DNA of 64,000 bases from Escarpia spicata (GCA_963995525.1 OZ023205.1:59350000-59413999); one strand, 5' to 3'. Numbered from the stretch's first letter, positions 34,560 through 46,432 are shown. Translations and numbers: made by a program. Notes: generated from the letters alone by a model not told the origin.

Positions 34560-35190
34560 TAATATATACGTGTAATTACTTCGTTTCGAATAAAACGACA
34601 GGGATCGGTTAATTAATTAATTGTAAGCACTTATTAGTACATTGGTAGCAGACATTGTAATCGTGGTCTGACCCCGCTACCTACCGGAGCCTGATGATGT
34701 CGTCTGCTGCTGGAGTGAACGTCGCCGTGATTGGTTGTTGTGTTGTGACGTCGCTGGATGAAGTGTTGGAGTAAGAGCACCACAGTCGCCACCAATAACA
34801 CTCCCCCGAACACACCTACAACACGGTCACACATCCCAGTCGGCGATGGCTATTTGCTCCCTCTCCACGTACAAATGCATGCAAACACCTGATGTCAATA
34901 TTCTCAAAAGTACCTTCAATCTAACCCTAACCATTTTTGCACATCAGACCAACTACAACTACAAAAGAGCATTTGTAGTGAAGGGATAGCAGGAAGCTCT
35001 CTCCTCTCCCGTCGACCATTCCTGACAACTGTCATACAAGATTCGATAACTTTATTGTCCGTTTGACACATCGCATTTTCCTTTAGCTACATAACGGGTC
35101 GGTTCCTTGGCGAAGCCTCGGCATCCGGATCAACCAATCTCGTGAGTAGCCTATTCAAATGGTGTTCGGTATATGTTATTTTATTCAAAA
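34560..35190. other. No recognised feature
   Basis: No repeat or plausible exon noticed. Confidence 0.5.
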
Positions 35191-35195
35191 AGTGG

Positions 35196-35830
35196 TCGCG
35201 TACCTTTGCTATAAAAATGGCCTATGCCTTAACCCGGGATAAAAATTCGAAAAGTGGTCGGATACCTTTGCGATAAAAATGACCTATGCTTTAACATGGG
35301 ATTAAAACGGGCTATCCTTTAACATGGGTTTGTTCCGGTCTGCACATTGCGTAATCTCGAAAACCATTTCCGGGGGGACCCCTATCTCTCCCACGTTAAA
35401 AATCCCTATCTTTAACCCGGGCGCGGTTTTGCGCAAAATCCGTATCTCGAAAACCATTTTGTTACTACTTTCGTAGAATCCCTATCTCCCCCATGTTAAA
35501 AATCCCTATCTTTAACCCGGTCGCTCAGCCGAATCTCGAAAACCATTTGCAGAGCAAGCCTTGAACAAAGTGGTAAACGAGATTTGTCGTTTACCAGTTT
35601 TGGGGGGATCCTATCTCTTAACATAGGAAAATCTCCTATCTTTAACCCGGGAGCGGTCTGCGAGAAGTCGTTTACAAGTTTTGGGGGAGTTCCTATCTCT
35701 TCCGTGTTAAAAATCCCTATCTTTAACCAGTGACCGTATTTGAGCGCGCTGGGCGCGGTCTGGGGGGAATCCCTATCTCTTAACATGGGGTTTCCCCCGG
35801 ACCGCGCAAGTTGCGCGCGCTAAGGGACCT
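35196..35830. repeat. Degenerate repeat built on 'ccctatctttaacccggg'
   Basis: Imperfect units of roughly 100-130 bp each contain 'tatctcttaacatggg/cccatgttaaaaat' and 'ccctatctttaacccgg'. The two phrases are partly complementary (TTAACATGGG, CCCATGTTAA), so each unit can fold on itself. Starts of the phrase near 35405, 35506, 35637 and 35717. Confidence 0.6.
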
Positions 35831-35839
35831 CTATTACTA

Positions 35840-35945
35840 CTGTGGTCGATTTGATTTCGCTACTGGTGGTGGTCGATTCGATTTTGCTACTGGTGGTGGT
35901 CGATTCGATTTCGTTACTGGTGGTGGTCGATTCGATTTCGCCGGA
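35840..35945. repeat. 27-bp minisatellite, about 4 copies
   Basis: Unit ggtggtggtcgattcgattt followed by cgctact, with one-base variants. Open in several frames because 27 is a multiple of 3. Confidence 0.85.
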
Positions 35946-36700
35946 AGCTGCGCAAAACAAGTTTGACATATATTTACTTCGCTTGTTACAAATGCATCAC
36001 GTACACACATTACGACATTTGTGTGATCAACGAACATTTGTGTACAAATGTCAACATGTATTGTTTTCATGTAACAGTAACTATTAGCTCAATATTACAC
36101 AGGATGGTACGTAAATGCATGTGATAGTTTGGCATTATTCTTATATTTAAATTTGTTTTATTTCTATTATTTTTTTATTAAACTTATGTAAAGTGCTATG
36201 AACATTATGGATACGGCGCATATTATTATTTTCTTATTATTATTTGAAAGTTATACAAATTAGAAAATAGTCCTTAAGACCAACTGGACTGTGTTTGCAT
36301 TTCACAACTATCGTGTAACATCTCTACAATGTGTATTTCTTTGTTGAACATGTTTTTTGACCAGACAATGGAAGAGCATATAAATTTACACTGATCTATC
36401 CCAGACAACCCTTCCAGGATTCCAAGCTGAAACACAGCAATGATACAGTAGTCATTATTATTACTCACTTAAAAACATTTTTATTACACAAATATGTGCG
36501 GCAAATGTGAATGGCAGACATATCGCAAAGGCCACGCCGAGTTGGAAACATATTTAGAGGAGTAGACGGTTACATAGGTCACCTCTCGAATAGTACAGGT
36601 ATTGGATGTATATCTCTTTATGACTTACTAGTTAGATGCCCTTTAACATAACTAAAACAACTATAGTAGGAGTTTATGTACTGGCGTGGACATTGCCAAA
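35946..36700. other. No recognised feature
   Basis: AT-rich sequence, no supported gene. Confidence 0.5.
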
Positions 36701-36716
36701 GATAACTTTAAAACTA

Positions 36717-37305
36717 TCTGTTGTTGTTGCTACCACAGTTACAGGATGTTGCTGTACGATCTTGTTGTTACTGTTAAAGTATGTTGCTACTGGACATGTT
36801 GTTGCTTCCACAGTTACAGGATGTTGCTGTACAATGTTGTTGTTACTGCTATTGTCAAAGTATATTGCTACTGGACATGTTGTTGCTACCACAATTACAG
36901 GATGTTGCTGTACGATGTTGTTGTTACTGCATTTGTCAAAGTATATTGCTACTGGACATGTTGTTGCTACCACAGTTACAGGATGTTGCTGTATGATGTT
37001 GTTGTTACTGCTATTGTCAAAGTATGTTGGTACTGGACATGTTGTTGCTACCACAATTACAGGATGTTGCTGTACGATGTTGTTGTTACTGCAATTGTAA
37101 AAGTATGTTGCTACTGGACATGTTGTTGCTACCACAGTTACAGGAAGTTGCTGTACGATGTTGTTGTTACTGCTATTGTAAAAGTATGTTGCTACTGGAC
37201 GTGATGTTGCTACCACAGTTACAGGATGTTGCTGTACGATGTTGTTGTTACTGCTATTGTCAAAGTATGTTGCTACTGGACGTGTTGTTGCGACCACAGC
37301 TGCAG
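36717..37305. repeat. 81-bp minisatellite, about 7 copies
   Basis: The unit contains gttgctactggacatgttgt, tgctaccacagttacaggat and gttgctgtacgatgttgttg. 81 bp is 27 codons, so long ORFs appear in three + frames and one - frame. The minus ORF (37297-36674, 207 codons) encodes repeats such as PVATYFDNSSNNNIVQQHPV. All changes between units are substitutions, except one 75-bp first unit; there are no frameshifts. Confidence 0.9.
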
Positions 37306-37465
37306 AACGACAAGACTGCCACCTTACATTAATAATATGTCAACAATGGAAAACATTACTATTAAGCGAACTACAGCTTGAGAAGTGAATGTTGATACAA
37401 GCGCTGCTTCTGGAAGTTAAGAACAATAAACTATGATGACAGTTAGTGTGTTGGTGACCGCAGTG

Positions 37466-38065
37466 CTAATGAAAACGACAACGTCCGGAAAGACAAGAAT
37501 AATAACAGAAAATTGGGTAGTGCGAACGTACTTTCACTTTCGTTGTTGTCGACAGTCCGACGTGGTTGAAGACGTCCGCTGTAATCTGGATAGCATGTCC
37601 AGCGCTACGATCCAGCCAACGGTGGTCTACGTACAAGACCTGCTTACGGCGATAACACTTGTTGAGTGGCGTGCACACGCACGAACCAGCATCGCTACAG
37701 TTGTGAGTGTCCTGCAGAAATAAAAGTGGCCATCTAACGATTGCCGACATACCGGGTCTGCCAGTGTGGCAGTGGAGTCCACTGTTAATCAGGGCTGTAA
37801 CGGTACAACGAACTATGGAACGTAGTGGTCGATGTGATGGAATGGTGATCAACAGACGGTCTTGAGGGCCACCGTAACGACCCATGACAGGGAATAACCC
37901 CCCAGCATGTGTATGATAGGCTGACAGACAGTGTTTGCTATTAGTTTTTCGGTCGACGTATTGTTTGTTCCGTAACTGGTCGGTGACGTGTTCACCACAA
38001 GTGTCGTGCTGCGATACATAACAGCAAAACAGGAAAAGAATGGCATACACTAGTGAATACACCAC
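37466..38065 (-). CDS. Candidate Cys-rich extracellular protein exon (199-codon ORF)
   Basis: The longest non-repeat ORF in the window. Two readings are possible. As an ORF it starts MVYSLVYAILFLFCCYVSQH, like a signal peptide. Alternatively that hydrophobic stretch is a pyrimidine-rich acceptor (ttttcctgttttgctgttatgtatcgcag) and the exon begins at 38008 with HDTCGEHVTDQLRNKQYVDR. Cysteines cluster (CSDAGSCVCTPLNKC, CYYSCLSGRC). The HCHTGRPG stretch and Cys spacing faintly recall D8C-type modules, but this is speculative. It lies between a candidate extracellular exon (38594) and the 81-bp minisatellite ORF, all on the minus strand, so the three could belong to one gene. Confidence 0.4.
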   Translation of the reverse strand: MVYSLVYAILFLFCCYVSQHDTCGEHVTDQLRNKQYVDRKTNSKHCLSAYHTHAGGLFPVMGRYGGPQDRLLITIPSHRPLRSIVRCTVTALINSGLHCHTGRPGMSAIVRWPLLFLQDTHNCSDAGSCVCTPLNKCYRRKQVLYVDHRWLDRSAGHAIQITADVFNHVGLSTTTKVKVRSHYPIFCYYSCLSGRCRFH

Positions 38066-38479
38066 TTATAGGTTTTTGACGTTATCTCACAACATACGTG
38101 CATACGTATTAGAGACGATGTAATGTAGATATGTAAGAACAGTAACACTTATAACTTAGCAGGACAGGGAAACACTAGTAATTCTACAGTAATTAACGTT
38201 TAGGAACGAGTCAAGACAATTGTTGGTGGAACATACCCAGGCATGGTTGAAGGCCAAGAAACACACTGGCATTTTCGCACCGCCTTATTGCTGAAACTAC
38301 GTTGCATCCATATATGAACGAGAACAGTTAAACTTGAGAAGTAAACATTATGTGTTGAAATACGTTCACAGCATCGGGCATATAGCTGAACTTGGATAAT
38401 ATGTTAACCGCAATAAAATGTTAGTCATAAAACCAGGGCTCCCTAGAAGTGCGAGAAGTGTGTCAGTAATAACTTGTGT

Positions 38480-38594
38480 CTCCATATGTCCAGACAAGTG
38501 TCCGCTCCAAATATCCGAGTCGTCTCCCATGTCAGTCACGTAGTAGTGTATTGTTCTGATGCCACTTTCTTCGTCGTCAACAAACAAGGAAAAT
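38480..38594 (-). CDS. Candidate exon, extracellular-type sequence
   Basis: After a good acceptor (tacattgtatctttacag on the minus strand) the frame reads FSLFVDDEESGIRTIHYYVT, then DMGDDSDIWSGHLSGHMETQ. A D-x-E-S-G-I followed by Y/H-Y is common in hyalin-like and related extracellular repeat modules of invertebrates; I infer but cannot prove such a relation. The donor is unclear (…CAAgttatt is the best candidate), so the 3' boundary is approximate. Confidence 0.35.
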
Positions 38595-38784
38595 CTGTAA
38601 AGATACAATGTCGACGTAACACGATACAAAAACAAATCATATTGTAAGTTATTACCTGATTCATTTAGATTCATAACTGCAAGCATAGGCACCTGCATGA
38701 ACTTTGGGTGGCTCAAACGGAGCTTCCGACACACTGACGGTGTCTTAATCAGCGTGAAGTAGTTTGTAGTACTTTCAAGATTAC

Positions 38785-38928
38785 CTTTTCGGCAATATGA
38801 TTGATGTCAGAGGTCAGTGGCATATCATCAGGGGTCATTGGCTGGTCAGTACCATATGCCGTGGCGATGAGACTGGGACTATCATCTTTGGAGTGGTGGT
38901 CGTGACCCTTGTTGCTCTTCTTTTCATG
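38785..38928 (-). other. E module copy 8 (N type, -3 bp)
   Basis: 144 bp, one Leu codon shorter (SPSLIATAYGTD) than the reference. Both splice signals kept. The same 3-bp deletion and N-to-Y change appear in copies 11-13, so they share a lineage. Confidence 0.5.
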
Positions 38929-39744
38929 CTGGGAGGCAATACAGATGAATATAGTGATCTCTTCTCTCCCTCCATTCCTCCCTCTCTCTCTCTCTCTGTG
39001 TCTCTCAATCCCTCTTTCCCTACCCCACACTCACTCTCCCTCCCTCTCTCTCGCTCTCCTTCCATCCATCTCTCCCTCCCTCCCTCCCTCACTCCCTCCC
39101 TCCCTCTCACTCCCCCCTCTCTCTCTCTCCCTCCCTCCCTCCCCATCCATCCCTCCCTCTCTCTCTCTCTCTGTCTCTCAATCCCTCTTTCCCTACCCCC
39201 CATTCACTCTCCCTCCCTCTCTCTCGTTCGCCTTCCATCCATCTCTCCATCCCTCTCTCCCTCCCTCCCTCCCTCCCTCTCTATTCCTCCCCATCTTACT
39301 CTCCCTCCCTCTCTCTCTCGTTCTCTTTCCATCCATCCCTCTCTCCTTCCCTGTCTGTCTTACTCCCTCCCTCTCTCTCTCTCCCTCCTTCTGTCTCTCA
39401 CTCCCTCTCTCTGTCTCTCCTTCTCCTTCTCTCTCATTCTCCCTCTCTTTCCCCCCTCTCTCTTTCTCTCATCTCCCCCTCTCTCTCTATGTCTCTCACT
39501 CTCTCCCTCCCTCCCTACCTACTTCCCTCACTCTCTCCCTTATACCCTCCCTCCCTTTCTCTCACCCCCCCCCCCCCCTCTCTCTCTTCAGCACTATATA
39601 ACACTGAAGAGAAAACCAGCAGGCATGGTTGCTCATAAAGGTGATTGGAAGTGTGGAACAATGTCAAATGTCAATAAAACTACTACATCTGTACAGTTCA
39701 AAGTTCATGCCAATAGCAAAAAGGCACAACTGTCATATAATTGA
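38797..39744 (+). other. 315-codon ORF antisense to E copy 8, through CT tract and Q
   Basis: Longest ORF in the window. It begins MIDVRGQWHIIRGHW and contains a hydrophobic run (FGVVVVTLVALLFMLGG). About 200 residues of Ser/Pro/Leu low complexity come from the CT tract, and it ends in the Q tail (SVQFKVHANSKKAQLSYN). Length through the CT tract is expected by composition. Shared architecture with 39880-40368 (162 codons), 6842-7618 and 2934-3695 is notable but is explained by shared descent of the module pair. Confidence 0.25.
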
Positions 39745-39867
39745 CGTTTTCTACCGTAACAATAGGACTGAGTAAAAAGTTTATCTGAAATTTCTAAAGA
39801 GAGAACCTACTGCCATGTCTATGCAAGAAAAATCAAATTAAGTAGTTTGTAGTACTTTCAAGATTAC

Positions 39868-40014
39868 CGTTTCGGCAACATGATTGATGTCAGAGGTCAG
39901 TGGCATATCATCAGGGGTCATTGGCTGGTCAGTACCATTGGCCGTGGCGATGAGGAGACTGGGACTGTCATCATTGGAGTGGTGGTGGTGACCCTTCTTG
40001 CTCTTCTTTTCATG
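39868..40014 (-). other. E module copy 9 (mosaic K/N type)
   Basis: 147 bp. The first half is K type (SKKGHHHHSND) and the second half N type (MPLTSDIN), pointing to recombination or gene conversion between copies. The last codon is ACG instead of AAG. Confidence 0.5.
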
Positions 40015-40368
40015 CTGGGAGGCAATACAGATGAATATAGTGATCTCTCTATTTCTTTCTCTCTCTCTCTCGTTCTCCCTCCCTCCCATCCTCCCTCCCT
40101 CCCTCCCCCTCTCGGTCTCTCTCCAACCCTCTACCTCCACCCCTCCCTCCCTCCTTCCCTCCTTTATTCACTCCCTCCCTCCCTCGCTCCCTCTCACTCC
40201 CCCCTCTCTCTTCAGCACTATGTAGCACTGAAGAGAAAATCCGCAGGCATGGGTGCTCATAAAGGATTTTGGAAGTTTGGAACAATGTCAAATGTCAGTA
40301 AAACTATTACATTAGTACAGTTCAATGTTCATGCCAATAGCAAAAAGGCACAACTGTCATATAACTGA
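39880..40368 (+). other. 162-codon ORF antisense to E copy 9, short CT tract, Q tail
   Basis: Shortest complete form of the membrane-segment / Ser-Pro / Q architecture. If any of these antisense ORFs were a real protein, this compact version would be the easiest to test. Confidence 0.25.
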
Positions 40369-40491
40369 AGTTTTCTACCGTAACAATAGGACTGAGTAAA
40401 AAGTTGATCTTAAATTTCTAAAGAGAGAACCTACTGCCATGTTTGTGCAAGAAAAATCAAATTAAGTAGTTTGTAGTACTTTCAAGATTAC

Positions 40492-40638
40492 CTTTTCGGC
40501 AACGTGATTGATGTCAGAGGTCAGTGGCATATCATCAGGGGTCATTGGCTGGTCAGTACCATTAGCCGTGGCGATGAGGAGACTGGGACTATCATCTTTG
40601 GAGTGGTGGTCATGACCCTTGTTGCTCTTCTTTTCATG
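40492..40638 (-). other. E module copy 10 (N type)
   Basis: Intact 147-bp copy identical in frame and signals to the reference type. Confidence 0.5.
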
Positions 40639-40899
40639 CTGGGAGGCAATACAGATGAATATAGTGATCTCTTCCCTTCCTCCATTCCTCCCTCTCTCTC
40701 TCTCTGTGTCTCTCAATCCCTCTTTCCCTACCCCCCCACTCACTCTCCCTCCCTCTCTCTCGCTCTACTTCCATCCATCTCTCCCTCCCTCCCTCTCTCC
40801 CTCCCTCCCTCCCTCCCTCACTCCCTCCCTCCCTCCCTCCCTCCCTCCCTCCCTCTCACTCCCCCCTCTCTCTCTCTCCCTCCCTCCCTCCCCATCCAT

Positions 40900-40939
<40 letters not shown>

Positions 40940-40972
40940 ATCCCTCTTTCCCTACCCCCCTCTTACTCTCCC

Positions 40973-41007
<35 letters not shown>

Positions 41008-41082
41008 CTCCTTCCATCGACCTCTCTCTACCTCTCTCTATCCCTCCCTCCTTCTCTCTCACTCCCTCTCTCTTTCTCTCAG

Positions 41083-41117
<35 letters not shown>

Positions 41118-41120
<3 letters not shown>

Positions 41121-41660
41121 TCGCACCGATGCAGCTACAAACCACTAATTTACATTGGTGTCATCTGGTGAATCACCACTCAATTGAATGAAAAAGACTA
41201 TCCGGAAAGTCATGCATATAAAAGACATAAAAGTAAATAACACTAAAGAAACATATCGTTGTATTTTCTCAAATGCATCGCCAATTGGTGGATCAGAGGC
41301 CAATGGTCTAAACAAGCCATTCAAGCCAACATATGAACATAGCAAGATGCGAGTAGACCTTGATGTCTCGAAGGAGATACACTTACAAGACTCCAATGTT
41401 AGCGTGTTAATACATAGATAACTCACCAACTTCTAAGAGTGGTCCTGTAAGTTTACAGTATGAAAATGTATCAAGGTTGACACGTTTTACCACCCTGGTA
41501 AATACCGGGCGGTAAATACCGGTAAAACCCATCCTGGGAAAAATGCCAAGTAGTGGTAAAAACCGGGATAACTGGGACAAACTCTTAAAAGGATTATATT
41601 TGAAGCTCTCTTGCAATACAAGCTACTGTACCATCACCAGAATGAATATATATACATGTG
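41118..41660. repeat. K module, copy 4 (inverted)
   Basis: Contains the intact 77-codon frame on the + strand (41188-41421, MKKTIRKVMHIKDIKVNN… VSVLIHR). Confidence 0.85.
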
Positions 41661-41663
41661 TTG

Positions 41664-42396
41664 GCTGTGACGTACTGCAGTGTTGCTACAGGCTCACCTC
41701 TATGTGTTGGCTGTCATGTACTGGCTGTGTTGGTACAGGCTCACCTCTATGTGTTGGTTGTCGTGTACTGGCAGTGTTGCTACAGGCTCACCTCTATGTT
41801 TTGGCTGTCGTGTACTGGCAGTGTTGCTACAGGCTCACCTCTATGTGTTGGCTGTCGTGTACTGGCAGTTTTGCTACAGGCTCACCTCTATGTGTTGGCT
41901 GTCATGGCAGTATTGCTACAGGCTCATCTCTTTGTGTTGGCTGTCATGTACCTGCAGTGTTGATACAGGCTCACCTCTATGTGTTGGCTGTCGTGTACTG
42001 GCAGTGTTGCTACAGGCTCACCTCTATGTGTTGGCTGTCATGTACTGGCAGTGATGCTACAGACTCACCTCTATGTGTTGGATGTCATGTACCTGCAGTG
42101 TTGCTACAGGCTCACCTCTATGTGTTGGCTGTCGTGTACTAGCAGTGTTGCTACAGGCTCACCTCTATGTGTAGGCTGTCGTGTACTGGCAGTGATGCTA
42201 CAGGCTCACCTCTATGTGTTGGCTGTCATGTACCTGCAGTGTTGCTACAGGCTCACCTCTATGTGTTGGCTGTCGTGTATTTGCAGTGTTGCTGCAGGCT
42301 CACCTCTATGTGTTGGCTGTCGTGTACTGGCAGTGTTTCTACAGGCTCACCTCTATGTGTTGGCTGTCGTGTACTGGCAGTTTTGCTACAGGCTCA
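41664..42396. repeat. M minisatellite, array 4 (inverted, about 16 units)
   Basis: Longest M array in the window. All three + frames are open over most of it. Confidence 0.92.
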
Positions 42397-42806
42397 CGTT
42401 CCTCCTTCCCTCCCTCCCCCCTCTCGGTCTCTCTCCCTCCCGCTACCTCCAACCCTCCCTCCCTACCTCCTTCCCTCCTTTATTCCCTCCTCCCTCCCTC
42501 CCTCTCTCTCACTCCCCCATGTATGTTCAGCACTATATAGCACTGAAGAGAAAATCAGCAGGCATGGGTGCTCATAAAGGATTTTGGAAGTTTGGAACAA
42601 TGTCAAATGTCAGTAAAACTACTACATCAGTACAGTTCAAAGTTCATGCCAATAGCAAAAACGCACAATTTTCATATAATTGATGTTTTCTACCGTAACA
42701 ATAGGACTGAGTAAAAAGTTTATCCAAAATTTCTAAAGAGAGAACCTACTGCCATGTTTGTGCAAGAAAAATCAAATGAAGTAGTTTGTAGTACTTTCAA
42801 GATTAC

Positions 42807-42950
42807 CTTTTCGGCAACGTGATTGATATCAGAGGTCAGTGGCATATCATCAGGGGCGATTGGCTGGTCAGTACCATAGGCCGTGGCGATGAGACTGGGA
42901 CTATCATCTTTGGAGTGGTGGTCGTGACCCTTGTTGCTCTTCTTTTCATG
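42807..42950 (-). other. E module copy 11 (N type, -3 bp)
   Basis: 144 bp with DQPIAPDDMP in place of DQPMTPDDMP. Intact splice signals. Confidence 0.5.
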
Positions 42951-43242
42951 CTGGGAGGCAATACAGATGAATATAGTGATCTCTTCCCTCCCTCCATTCC
43001 TCCCTCTCTCTCTCTCTGTGTCTCTCAATCCCTCTTTCCCTACCCCCCACTCACTCTCCCTCCCTCTCTCTCGCTCTCCTTCCATCCATCTCTCCCTCCC
43101 TCCCTCCCTCACTCCCTCCCTCCCTCCCTCCCTCCCTCTCACTCCCCCTCTCTCTATCTCTCCCTCCCTCCCCATCCATCCCTCCCTCTCTCTCTCTCTC
43201 TGTCTCTCAATTCCTCTTTCCCTACCCCCCTATTACTCTCCC

Positions 43243-43301
<59 letters not shown>

Positions 43302-43403
43302 CTCCTTCCATCCATCTCTCTCTCCCTCTCTCTATCCCTCCCTCCTTCTCTCTCTCTCACTCCCTCTCTCTTTCTCTCATTCTCCCTCTCTCTCTCTCTC
43401 TCC

Positions 43404-43946
43404 CTCTCGCACCGATGCAGCTACAAACCACTAATTTACATTGGTGTCATTTGGTGAATCACCACTCAATTGAATGAAAAAGACTATCCGGAAAGTCATG
43501 CATATAAAAGGCATAAAAGTAAATAACTCTAAAGAAACATATCGTTGTATTTTCTCAAATGCATCGCCAATTGGTGGATCAGAGGCCAATGGTCTAAACA
43601 AGCCATTCAAGCCAACATATGAACATAGCAAGATGCGAGTAGACCTTGATGTCTCGAAGGAGATACACTTACAAGACTCCAATGTTAGCGTGTTAATACA
43701 TAGATAACTCACCAACTTCTAAGAGTGGTCCTGTAAGTTTACAGTATGAAAATGTATCAAGGTTGACACGTTTTACCACCCTGGTAAATACCGGGCGGTA
43801 AATACCGGTAAAACCCATCCTGGGAAAAATGCCAAGTAGTGGTAAAAACCGGGATAACTGGGACAAACTCTTAAAAGGATTATATTTGAAGCTCTCTTGC
43901 AATACAAGCTACTGTACCATCGCCAGAATGAATAGATATACATGTG
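43404..43946. repeat. K module, copy 5 (inverted)
   Basis: 77-codon frame intact at 43474-43707. Nearly identical to copy 4. Confidence 0.85.
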
Positions 43947-43949
43947 TTG

Positions 43950-44634
43950 GCTGTGACGTACTGCAGTGTTGCTACAGGCTCACCTCTATGTGTTGGCTGT
44001 CATGTACTGGCTGTGTTGGTACAGGCTCACCTCTATGTGTTGGTTGTCGTGTACTGGCAGTGTTGCTACAGGCTCACCTCTATGTTTTGGCTGTCGTGTA
44101 CTGGCAGTTTTGCTACAGGCTCACCTCTATGTGTTGGCTGTCATGGCAGTATTGCTACAGGCTCATCTCTTTGTGTTGGCTGTCATGTACCTGCAGTGTT
44201 GATACAGGCTCACCTCTATGTGTTGGCTGTCGTGTACTGGCAGTGTTGCTACAGGCTCACCTCTATGTGTTGGCTGTCATGTACTGGCAGTGATGCTACA
44301 GACTCACCTCTATGTGTTGGATGTCATGTACCTGCAGTGTTGCTACAGGCTCACCTCTATGTGTTGGCTGTCGTGTACTAGCAGTGTTGCTACAGGCTCA
44401 CCTCTATGTGTAGGCTGTCGTGTACTGGCAGTGATGCTACAGGCTCACCTCTATGTGTTGGCTGTCATGTACCTGCAGTGTTGCTACAGGCTCACCTCTA
44501 TGTGTTGGCTGTCGTGTATTTGCAGTGTTGCTGCAGGCTCACCTCTATGTGTTGGCTGTCGTGTACTGGCAGTGTTTCTACAGGCTCACCTCTATGTGTT
44601 GGCTGTCGTGTACTGGCAGTTTTGCTACAGGCTC
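43950..44634. repeat. M minisatellite, array 5 (inverted, about 15 units)
   Basis: Same unit order as array 4 but lacking one unit, consistent with a duplication of the whole 2.25-kb segment followed by loss or gain of one unit. Confidence 0.92.
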
Positions 44635-45049
44635 ACGTTCCTCCTTCCCTCCCTCCCCCCTCTCGGTCTCTCTCCCTCCCGCTACCTCCAACCCTCCCTC
44701 CCTACCTCCTTCGCTCCTTTATTCCCTCCTCCCTCCCTCCCTCCCTCTCTCTCACTCCCCCCTGTCTGTTCAGCACTATATAGCACTGAAGAGAAAATCA
44801 GCAGGCATGGGTGCTCATAAAGGATTTTGGAAGTTTGGAACAATGTCAAATGTCAGTAAAACTACTACATCAGTACAGTTCAAAGTTCATGCCAATAGCA
44901 AAAACGCACAATTGTCATATAATTGATGTTTTCTACCGTAACAATAGGACTGAGTAAAAAGTTTATCCTAAATTTCTAAAGAGAGAACCTACTGCCATGT
45001 TTGTGCAAGAAAAATCAAATGAAGTAGTTTGTAGTACTTTCAAGATTAC

Positions 45050-45193
45050 CTTTTCGGCAACGTGATTGATATCAGAGGTCAGTGGCATATCATCAGGGGC
45101 GATTGGCTGGTCAGTACCATAGGCCGTGGCGATGAGACTGGGACTATCATCTTTGGAGTGGTGGTCGTGACCCTTGTTGCTCTTCTTTTCATG
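45050..45193 (-). other. E module copy 12 (N type, -3 bp)
   Basis: Practically the same sequence as copy 11, one 2.24-kb period further on. Confidence 0.5.
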
Positions 45194-45494
45194 CTGGGAG
45201 GCAATACAGATGAATATAGTGATCTCTTCCCTCCCTCCATTCCTCCCTCTCTCTCTCTCTGTGTCTCTCAATCCCTCTTTCCCTACCCCCCACTCACTCT
45301 CCCTCCCTCTCTCTCGCTCTCCTTCCATCCATCTCTCCCTCCCTCCCTCCCTCCCTCCCTCCCTCCCTCCCTCACTCCCTCCCTCCCTCCCTCTCACTCC
45401 CCCCTCTCTCTCTCTCCCTCCCTCCCCATCCATCCCTCCCTCTCTCTCTCTCTGTCTCTCAATCCCTCTTTCCCTACCCCCCTATTACTCTCCC

Positions 45495-45529
<35 letters not shown>

Positions 45530-45631
45530 CTCCTTCCATCCATCTCTCTCTCCCTCTCTCTATCCCTCCCTCCTTCTCTCTCACTCCCTCTCTCTTTCTC
45601 TCATTCTCCCTCTCTCTCTCTCTCTCCCTCT

Positions 45632-46160
45632 CGCACCGATGCAGCTACAAACCACTAATTTACATTGGTGTCATTTGGTGAATCACCACTCAATTGATTG
45701 AAAAAGACTATCCGGAAAGTCATGCATATAAAAGGCATAAAAGTAAATAACTCTAACGAAACATATCGTTGTATTTTCTCAAATGCATCGCCAATTGGTG
45801 GATCAGAGGCCAATGGTCTAAACAAGCCAACATATGAACATAGCAAGATGCGAGTAGACCTTGATGTCTCGAAGGAGATACACTTACAAGACTCCAATGT
45901 TAGCGTGTTAATACATAGATAACTCACCAACTTCTAAGAGTGGTCCTGTAAGTTTACAGTATGAAAATGTATCAAGGTTGACACGTTTTACCACCCTGGT
46001 AAATACCGGGCGGTAAATACCGGTAAAACCCATCCTGGGAAAAATGCCAAGTAGTGGTAAAAACCGGGATAACTGGGACAAACTCTTAAAAGGATTATAT
46101 TTGAAGCTCTCTTGCAATACAAGCTACTGTACCATCACCAGAATGAATATATATACATGT
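45632..46160. repeat. K module, copy 6 (inverted, -9 bp)
   Basis: The 77-codon frame is shortened to 74 codons by a 9-bp in-frame deletion (45698-45922): GLNKPFKPTYE becomes GLNKPTYE. Confidence 0.85.
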
Positions 46161-46164
46161 GTTG

Positions 46165-46432
46165 GCTGTGACGTACTGCAGTGTTGCTACAGGCTCACCT
46201 CTATGTGTTGGCTGTCATGTACTGGCAGTGTTGGTACAGGCTCACCTCCATGTGTTGGCTGTCGTGTACTGGCAGTGTTGCTACAGGCTCACCTCTATGT
46301 GTTGGCTGTCGTGTATTTGCAGTGTTGCTGCAGGCTCACCTCTATGTGTTGGCTGTCGTGTACTGGCAGTGTTGCTACAGGCTCACCTCTATGTGTTGGC
46401 TGTCGTGTACTGGCAGTTTTGCTACAGGCTCA
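46165..46432. repeat. M minisatellite, array 6 (inverted, about 6 units)
   Basis: Shortest internal M array; interior units present in arrays 4 and 5 are missing. Confidence 0.92.
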
